Assembly (NCBI RefSeq): GCF_010389155.1
Contig: NC_057765.1
Coordinates: 26,042,980-26,106,979, forward strand
Direction of reading: 5' to 3'
Origin: Erigeron canadensis
Lineage: Eukaryota; Streptophyta; Magnoliopsida; Asterales; Asteraceae
DNA length: 64,000 nucleotides
The position numbers and the translations under genes were made by a program. Under the pieces are notes generated by a model. It ran no database searches. It was not told the DNA's origin and was given only the letters and a program-made list of their open reading frames with translations. Below, one piece after another: positions 55,905 through 64,000 of this stretch (position 1 is the first letter of the stretch; each line of letters begins with the position of its first letter).

Positions 55905-58900
55905 ATGGCTGAAGTAATTGCAACAGAACTGATCAAAGTCGTTTTTCAGAAACTGGGTGATGAAGTCTTGAAACAAATCGTTCGGGCGCAGGGAATCCAA
56001 TCCGAGATCAAGAAATTGGACAAGACGTTGTCCAGGATCCAAGATCTCCTTAATGATGCTGCTGACAAAGAAACTGCTGATAAAGATGTCAAAGCATGGC
56101 TCAATAGTCTCCGACATTTGGCATACGATATTGATGACTTACTTGATGGTTTGGCAACTGATGCTATGCATCGTGAGCAGACTGATCAGGAGGAGTCAGG
56201 TGCAACCTCCAGCAAGGTAATTAGAAAGTTCATCCCCACTTGTTGTACTGATTTCAAAATAAGCACTAGATTGCATTCCAAGTTAGATAGAATCAACACC
56301 AAGTTATACATACTTGAAAAGGAAAAGGTTTCTCTAGGTTTGAATATTAAGAAAGATGAAAAGCCCATAAGTATAAATAATAGAAAAAACGAAACCTCTT
56401 TGCCAGATTCATCTAGGATTGTTGGAAGAGAAAGGAAACAAAAGAATTTCTTCACAAGCTGTTGGAAGATGAGAAAACGTGTAATGAAAAGTTTAGTGTT
56501 GTACCTATAGTTGGTATGGGCGGGGTTGGTAAGACCACTTTGGCTAGAAGTTTATATAATGAAACACAGGTGAAGGATCACTTTAAGCTACGTGTGTGGG
56601 TTTGTGTTTCCGATGATTTTGATGTGCTTAAGATTAGTGAGACCATTTTTAGTGCAATAACTAGTGAAAACAAGGACTTCAAGGATTTAAATCAACTTCA
56701 AATAGCTCTTTCAGATCAATTTAAGGAAAAACAATTTTTACTAGTACTAGATGATATATGGAGTGAAAAATATTCTGATTGGGAGAATTTAGTTAAGCCT
56801 TTTCATTCGGGGGCTCCTGGAAGTAAAGTAATCATTACAACCCGGAAGGAGGGATTGCTCAAAAAGATTGGGATTGGTCACCTAGACAAGCTACAGAGTT
56901 TGTCACATCATGATGCTATGTCTTTACTTGCTCATCATGCATTGGATGTAGATAACTTTAGTTCACATCCCACATTGAAACCGCATGGTGACGCTATTGT
57001 GAAAAATTGTGGACGTCTGCCTTTAGCTTTAAAAATAGTTGGAAGGCTATTGAGGACCAAATCAGATGAACAAGATTGGCAGCACGTGTTAAATAGTGAG
57101 ATATGGCAAACTGATGATAATATTGTTCCGGCCCTTAGACTAAGCTACCGAGAGCTTTCAGCGTGTTCCAAACAGTTGTTTGCATATTGCTCCTTTTTCC
57201 CCAAAGACTTTTTGTTTGATAAGAGTGAGTTGGTTATGTTGTGGGTGGCAGAAGGTTTTATTAAACAATCAAGTACAAACATGTTAACTGAAGAATCCTT
57301 GGGCCATGAATATTTTGATGAACTGTTATCGAGGTCATTTTTTCAGCATGCACCTGATAATGATATGTTTTTTGTAATGCACGACCTCTTGAATGACTTA
57401 GCCACATTTGTTGCCGAAGATTTTTTCTTGAGGTTGAATGATCATATGGGAGAAAATGTGGCAAAGTACCGCCATATGTCCTATATTCGTGAAGAATATG
57501 TTGGTTACCAGAAGTTTGAGGCATTCAAAAGTTCTAAGAGTTTGAGAACTTTTTTGGCAGTGTCTGTTGGGATTAAAGGAAGTTCTGATCGATTCTACTT
57601 ATCAAAAAAGATTTTAGTTGACTTACTTCCCGAGTTACCACTGTTGAGGGTTCTTTCCTTAAATGGCTTTCAGATCAGTGAGGTACCAGATTGTGTTTAT
57701 CGTTTGAAGCACTTGAGGTATCTTAACTTATCAGAAACCAAGATCAAAGAACTATCAGAAGACGTGGGCAGTCTTTATAATTTGCAATCGCTGATACTTT
57801 TTGGTTGTCAAGAATTACGTAAGTTGCCCCGAAGCATTTCAAAGCTTAAAAAATTGCGACATCTTGACATTAGGAATACTCCAAAAATGACGCAGATGCC
57901 GTTAGGAATTGGTGAGTTGAATAACCTACAAACGCTTAGCAAGATCATCGTTGAAGGAGATAATGGTTTTACAATAACCATGCTCAAAGAGTTAAAGAAT
58001 CTTGAAGGGAAGATTTGCATTCAGGGTTTGGAGAAAGTTCAAGATGCAAGGTATGCACGGGACGCAAGCTTATCGAGAAAAAGGCTTACTGAGGTAATGC
58101 TAGTATGGCGGGACAATGTATCTAATGATTCACAAAGTGAAATACTTCAAAATGAGGTCCTCAATGAACTAAAGCCTTGTAATGATGTTTTGACAAAACT
58201 CATAATTTTGTCATATCAGGGAACAAAGTTTCCAAATTGGGTTGGTGATCCCTCGTTTCACAAATTGGTTCAGGTGTCAATTGGTCGTTATAGAAAATGT
58301 TCGTCTCTCCCTGCACTCGGGTTGTTGCAATCACTAAAGGAGTTGCATATTCATAACATGAGTGATGTAAATGTCATAGGTTCGGAATTACTTGGCACTC
58401 GTCATGTTGCATTCCCATCACTTGAAATTCTAAGGTTCACTCGTATGTCGAAATGGAGGGTATGGTATGCTTATGCATCATTTCCATGCCTTCGAAAGCT
58501 TTATATAATTAGTTGTCCTTTATTAATTCACATCTCACTTAATGAACTACCTTCACTCAGATTTCTAAGAATAGAAGCATGTGGTAATGGTGTATTGAGA
58601 AATATGGTTGATGTAGCTTCGTCGGTCACTGACTTGGTGATAGTTAATATTGCACAACTTACCGATGTGGTGTGGAGAGGTGTTGTACAGAATCTCGGGA
58701 AAGTCGAAAAACTATGGGTCCATAATTGTAACGAAATAATATACATGTGGGAGTCAGAAGAAGAGGCAAGTAGAGTTCTTGTGAATTTAAGGCAGCTGGA
58801 ACTAAATGGCTGTGTGCAATTAGTGCGATTAGGAGAGGAAAAAGACGAAAGAAAAAGCAATCTCCTAACATCACTTGGGATTTTGGTACTCAAGGGTTGT

Positions 58901-59755
58901 AAGAATTTGAAGTATTGTATATGTCCGAGTAGCATTGAGAGGTTGGATATTATTGAATGTAGCTCAATTACAAGTGTCTCCTTCCCAATTAGAGGAGGGG
59001 GAGGAGGAATCCAAAAGCTCAAGTCATTTATTATTGACGATTGTAGGGAACTAAATACAATAGAAGAGAAGGAGTTGTGGGACGGGAGAGAAAATACCAA
59101 CAACACACAAATGCTAGAATATGTGAAAATATATGATTGGCGAAATCTGAAGTCAGCGAATGGATTATTGAAGTGCATTCACCTCACCTCCCTGACGGTA
59201 TGGAATTGTGAAAATGTGGAGTCATTTTCTGATCTTGAGCTGCCAAATCTCATCTCTTTAAAACAACTGGAAATTGTGTATTGTCCAAGTATGGATGGTT
59301 GTTTTCCACGTGGACATTGGCCTCCAAAATTGACTAATCTTTCAATCGGGGGGTTGAAGAAGCCCATATCACAGTGGGGCCCTCAGAATTTCCCAAGCTC
59401 CCTTGTTGATTTGGGATTATTTGGGAGAGGAGAAGAGGTGAAGGATTTGAGTGAATTGTTTCCTCATCATCTTTTTCCTTTAACTCTGACTCATCTTGGA
59501 ATATGGAATTTTGAGAAATTGGAAACAGTTTTTGGGGGACTCGAACACCTCACCTGCCTCCAACATCTAGAAATTATGTTTTGCTCAAATTTAAAAGATC
59601 TACCAGAGAAGCCACTGCCTTCACTCTTGAGTTTACGAATCCGTCAATGCCCAACACTGAAAGAACAGACGAGTCAAAATAGGTTCTTGAACAACTACTG
59701 GCCCAAAATCTCACATATTCCCCGCATTGAGATAGATGATGAATTACAAAATTGA
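55905..59755 (+). CDS. CC-NB-ARC-LRR disease-resistance gene (RPP13L1-like), one frameshift
   Basis: An intracellular immune receptor of the CNL class. The first block (from ATG 55905, MAEVIATELIKVVFQKLG) gives the Rx-type CC domain with DAADKETADKDVKAWLNSLR and LAYDIDDLLDGLATDAMHR, ending at SRIVGRE. One base is then missing or extra at about 56430-56446. The second frame runs uninterrupted for about 1097 codons: P-loop GMGGVGKTTLAR, RNBS-A RVWVCVSDDFDV, kinase-2 LLVLDDIW, RNBS-B KVIITTRK, GLPL-type CGRLPLALKIVG, RNBS-D CSFFPKDFLFDKSELVMLW, MHD FVMHDLL, then about 20 leucine-rich repeats to 59755. All ATPase motifs look functional. Full length would be near 1280 residues, normal for the R13L1 group, and intronless. 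The frameshift just before the P-loop makes it a recent pseudogene, a sequencing error, or a gene giving separate CC and NB-LRR products. Confidence 0.9.
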
Positions 59756-61370
59756 TATACTCAAGGTGAAAATTGACTTTCTTTTTTTCTATATTTATAT
59801 CGGATCAATTACTTGTGTTATCAAAAAGTTCATTGATGAAATTTGAAAATCAATGAAGGAGATACGGTATTTTACCACCAATCTGCAACGGGAAGAATGA
59901 GGTCCATATGGGGTTGCTTCAAGTTTACATCTTTTCCAGCTTACTTCAAAAGGTATATATGTTTTATGCACTCTAAGAGTCTAAGTGTTTGACAAAATGT
60001 CTCAATGCATCTTCATTCTAGATCCGTTCATCCATATTTTGCACAGTTTTCATATTTTGTGCACTTCAGTTTTCATATCTTGTACTCTAAGAGTCTAAGA
60101 GTAACTTTGTCTACATTTCAACCTCCCCCATATAACGTGAAGAAGGCATTGGGACCCATAACTAGTGGAAGACGGTTTGGGAGATTTTTTTAGTTTATTC
60201 AGGATTGGTTTATCCATATATTGCCCAGTTTTCATAGTTTGAACACTTCAGTATGAAAGAGCTCATAGTAGAATAATAAACAGTTGTCGATCAGGGTAGA
60301 GAAGATTAAGCCTTATCAATTTTCTCATTTTTGTTTGTTTTTTTTTTCTACTTGGCTGGACTTTACAATGACTACTATTAACCACATTAATTGTTGGTGT
60401 TGGCTCATGAATGCATACTCATGGCCACTTTCAAATAGGTCTTCAAGCGCTGAAAAAATTGTGTATTTTAAGTTCATTTACTTGTTAGGATCTTGATGAT
60501 CCAGTACGTTGTTCTTTAACTTTTTTTTGTGTTATTACCTTACAAAAAGAAAGGTTGGGCAGTTTTGAATTATTGGCTTTTGCTCTTGAAATCCTTGTTA
60601 TTACACCTACACTTTTCTTCACTTGCTTGTTATTTTGTTTGAAATCGTATGAATCTCATTGTTACACTGGCTGAGTAATCATGTACTATATAGGGTTTAT
60701 AACTTAATTAAGTAACTTCTTCAAAATATTTTGCCACCTCAGATTCTTATGTTTTGTTTTTTCACTGTATAGTTTCTATAATATCGGAACAGAAGCGAAG
60801 TTAAAGTAGTTGATGGGTTTGCTTGTAGGCTGATCCAAACCAAGACTGAACAAATGCACAAGCTAGCGACAAGATGATTTAACGTAATTAAGCCAATGCA
60901 CTCTTTTAAAGATGACAAAATAATGGGGCTGCTAAGAAATATAAACATAATATTTCAAAGTTCGAAAAGATAAATATTATTTGATAGATTAACACATTAA
61001 CAAAAAATTTAGTGCTAAACAGAAACAATAACTTAGTAATAAAACAAGAGTGAAAAATAAGAGTGATAATCTTACTAAAAGGTTATTTAAAATGAATGAA
61101 AAATATATGAATTTAAAAAAAAAATCTACTATCATCGACCTGATTTCCTAGAGTGTGACCTGGGTCAGCCAATTTTGACAAGGGTTGGCTGACTTCTGCT
61201 AGTGTTGACCCGAGATTTACCCTTTGACCATGTTTGTACTCCGAATCACCTTGAATCCACTGAGTCCAGGTACTCGGTCGGATCAGCCAGGTTTTTACAC
61301 CCATGTATTGCAAAAAGTAGGATGACTCAATTATAATCTACATTTTATAGTATAATTGTGTTGTTAGGAA
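59756..61370. other. CNL 3' flank and spacer
   Basis: Several short frames have no recognisable features. ACTCTAAGAGTCTAAG is repeated at about 59968 and 60080, a small local duplication. Confidence 0.4.
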
Positions 61371-62335
61371 CTTCAGTTAGGCCTTTGACTACTTAACAAG
61401 CAAGGGTTATGATGTGAAGGAAGAGATAATGATGCAGAAGACTTTATCACTTTAAACCAGAACGTGGCTTGATGACATGTTTGCTTTCTGCCAGAGAGCG
61501 CCTTTCAAATTTACAACTTTCCAGGTTAGTAAACTAGAGAGGATATCAATATCTTTTTCATTCAAATCATATAAATGCATTGCTGATAAATGCATTTGTT
61601 ATAGTGTAACATGGATATGAAGGGTATTTATGTCTATAAGTCTATTGAACAATGCTTTAGTATCTACTTTTATTCATCTTAAAAACATTTATCTGATGGA
61701 TCATTTATACTTGAAAAACAACGATCATTTGCAGCTGTATCTTAATTCTTGTAGATGTCCCATTGAGGACTAGAAAGTTAACTATTCTTTGTTCCAGGAT
61801 CCAGCATTCTAATGGTTGAACACGCAGATATAGAGTGTGATGATTGCTTTAGCCTTGGAATGGTGGCACATCTAGAACCGACCTTACAAGACACTTGGTT
61901 TAAAAAAAAAGCGCCTGAAGCGCTAGGTGCACCTGGACGCAAGCCTTCAGCTTCTTGATGTATCCTTGATTGTTCTGTGAACAGTTCTGGTCGGGGGTTT
62001 TGTATTTTGAAGCACATGTGGTTGGCATTTCTGCAGCTGGCATCGGCTACTTCTTGATGATCTTGGTATTTAATTCGTACTCTTTCTGGCAGTTTATTAT
62101 TCCATTACATTTTTCATTGGTTTCAAACTTTAATGTTGTCTGAGATTTATATAATGAATATATAGAGGTAAACATTTTTTTGTTGCTTTTGTTTTATGCC
62201 AGTGAACGAGGTTCTTGGGTTGAAAGGCTTAAACTATCAGAGCCGTTATTGTTTCACAGTTGGTAGATCTTTTGTCGACAAACATATAACGAGCCTCCCT
62301 GCATATCCTGGTCCTGATGTTGATGTATAACATGC
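61371..62335 (+). pseudogene. Exon-like fragments of an unidentified gene
   Basis: Frames with splice-like borders occur at about 61455-61523 (TWLDDMFAFCQRAPFKFTTF, then a GTTAGT donor) and 62203-62330 (after CAG: NEVLGLKGLNYQSRYCFTVG, then FVDKHITSLPAYPGPDVDV and TAA). They look like internal and last exons of one gene with its middle missing. I do not recognise the family. Confidence 0.3.
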
Positions 62336-63340
62336 TCAGTCTTCTTTACTGCAGCCCTACACTTAAATTTACAAATTCGATTAAAGGAGCCAATTTAGCG
62401 TCATATAGAGTGGCGGCTTAAGGTTTTTAGAGGCCTCAAACGAGATTAATTTTGGGGGCCTAGTTCATTACCATATAAACTAAAGTAAAAAATAAAAAAA
62501 GTAGCTCGTCTTTTGTTATTGAACTACAAGTAATAAAAAAATATATAGATGTTGATGCAAAAATCAAAAAGGCGTTACTGCAATGCAAATTATATAATGA
62601 TACTTAATCCAAAATTCAAACACTAAGTCTAATATACAAGATTTTGAGGCCTTGGAAATTTGGGAGCCTAAAGCGATCGCCTAGTCCCATAGTACTGTTG
62701 AGCCATCTCTGTGTGTAACCCTAAGATTTAGTAAAAACGAAAGATTAGTTTTATGGTTACATATTTATACAACATTCTTCTTCTGTAAATGACAGGGCAC
62801 GTCTATAAAAAGGGCATAGTCTATATATATACAATAATAATTATATATATGATTGTTATGTAACATCACAGTTCGAGATTGAGATTATTGAAGGGTAAAT
62901 GCACATTAACAATAGTGGAAGAACCGAAGAAAATGATCCAGTTGAGACCAGGCTAGAGTAAAATCCCATTCACCGACCATTTGGCAGCCATTTCCGCCTC
63001 CCAGAACACCAAAACCACATGGTCTCCGTTAGTTTTTCCCTTGTTTCTCGCACGCATTCCCACCTTAAAATTCAAGTGAATTGGTGCAGTTTATGGTGAT
63101 GTGAATTGTTCTTAATATTATTGATACAATGAAGGTCTATATATAGACAAATACAACTTGTTTACCTTGTAAAGGAATACTTTGAATAAGGAAACTAGAA
63201 TTATCAATCTACTAAATATAATACAAATAAGAAATTAATTACTTCCTTAATACAGTTGATGGTTGTTTTTTGGGTTTGGGTTTGAATTGAGTGTCGCATT
63301 TCTGGGGTATGAGTATGATGCATGATGCGGAAATTATCGG
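62336..63340. other. Spacer, no gene seen
   Basis: AT-rich with no supported coding or RNA feature. The stretch 62400-62700 has retro-like text (GGGGGCCTAG, GGCCTTGGAAATTTGGGAGCC) of unknown type. Confidence 0.4.
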
Positions 63341-63660
63341 GAAACCATGGCCAACTTGGCCTGGGAAGTTCCGAGTGTGGTAGGCCTCATTTTCATATCT
63401 GTTAATAATATCAATCCGGCCAGCCCTGGAATAATATCATATATGTTCCTAGAATTATATAAAATCAAAACATAATATTTATATTCTATCATAGATTTAA
63501 ATTGCGTCATATTAGACTTTTACAACCACCTGCTATCTTAGTTTGATAAATCGCTTCGATATTATTAACGATTTGAAGTTTCATATCGATATCATTTGTA
63601 TCGGAAGCATCGAGTAACCAGAAAACCATTCAGAAAATATTACATTTGCTCTCAAAGAAT
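63341..63660. repeat. Second copy of the CNL upstream segment
   Basis: This is the homologue of 54031-54480, in the same orientation and 9.3 kb away. It implies that the CNL locus was tandemly duplicated and that the partner gene lies beyond the window. Confidence 0.65.
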
Positions 63661-63756
63661 CGGGTTAGCGGGTTGAAAATATCCAACCCAAACCCGACTT
63701 GATATCGAAATCGACTTGGGAATTTGACCAAAACCTGTCAACTTGTCTACTGAAAG

Positions 63757-64000
63757 TAGGGGTGCAAGAAGCGGTTAACCGATTTCGGTTATTAATTTTA
63801 ATAATCGGTTTCGGTTATTTTTTGAAACAATATTAATCGGTTATGGTTAACTTGTACCGGTTAATAACCGGTTTTTAGGTTTTAAAACTGGTACTTATTT
63901 AACCGATTTCGATTAATAATAATCGGTTAACCGATACCGGTTAACATATTCGGGTTTTTTTAACCGCCCGGTATCTTATATAGAAAGTGGTGAACAAAGA
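63757..64000. mobile_element. hAT-type MITE, left part, cut by window end
   Basis: TAGGGGTGCAAGAAGCGG followed by repeated CGGTTAACCGATT motifs is the same style as the termini at 25371 and 21434. The right end is outside. Confidence 0.45.

Noticed and set aside
56420..56470. An intron between CC and NB-ARC parts of the CNL
   Set aside because: No GT donor or AG acceptor at suitable distance, and the protein motif spacing needs only one base to be continuous.
58528..59178. 216-codon minus-strand frame within the CNL
   Set aside because: Antisense shadow of the LRR region.

Overview
The window is nuclear DNA of a flowering plant. The evidence is GT-AG introns in AT-rich sequence, a nuclear-type tRNA-Asn(GTT), a CC-NB-ARC-LRR resistance gene, a Ty1-copia element primed by initiator tRNA-Met, and dense layers of small DNA transposons, SINEs and Helitrons. 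A eudicot, perhaps of the Asteraceae, fits best, but the species cannot be fixed from sequence alone.

The main theme is a tandem family of double-MATH (TRAF-like) genes spread over about 45 kb (3.1-48.2 kb). Seven copies lie on the + strand, with one inverted fragment. All derive from one five-exon design of about 300 residues, with two MATH domains back to back and exon lengths near 131/170/298/164/161 nt. Only two copies read through cleanly: 3151-4528 (301 aa) and 44162-45636 (309 aa). The others carry different lesions: a +1 T in a homopolymer (9269-10689), loss of most of exon 4 (15001-16318), a 31-nt loss in exon 1 (31726-33159), loss of most of exons 1, 3 and 4 (40749-41863), and strong divergence with stops (47640-48200). 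The inverted fragment (42008-42388) is nearly identical to exon 2 of the neighbouring broken copy, so a transcript through both could fold into a long hairpin.

Between the MATH genes lie the transposons that enlarged the cluster. They include a full-length broken PIF/Harbinger element (7172-9104), a related non-autonomous element carrying an unknown ORF (1521-2609), two 2.8-kb Helitrons with clear 3' hairpins (one nested in an older TIR element), a hAT-type MITE inserted into an exon of a gene fragment (25371-26036), MULE-type MITEs with 9-bp duplications, and a young copia element (33897-39720; LTRs differ at five bases; TSD CAACT) inserted into the duplicated 3' flank of the fourth MATH copy. 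Many short Helitron-like elements (5' TC, 3' CTAG/CTAA before T) are scattered through the window.

The right third (49-64 kb) holds a small single-exon gene of the plant MEGLIP-type family (51437-51736, minus), the tRNA-Asn gene (53738-53811), and a large CNL gene (55905-59755) whose CC and NB-ARC parts are separated by one frameshift. The 5' flank of the CNL is repeated 9.3 kb downstream at the window edge, which suggests a second CNL copy just outside. Both main families (MATH and CNL) therefore look like birth-and-death gene clusters. A functional link between them is only inference.
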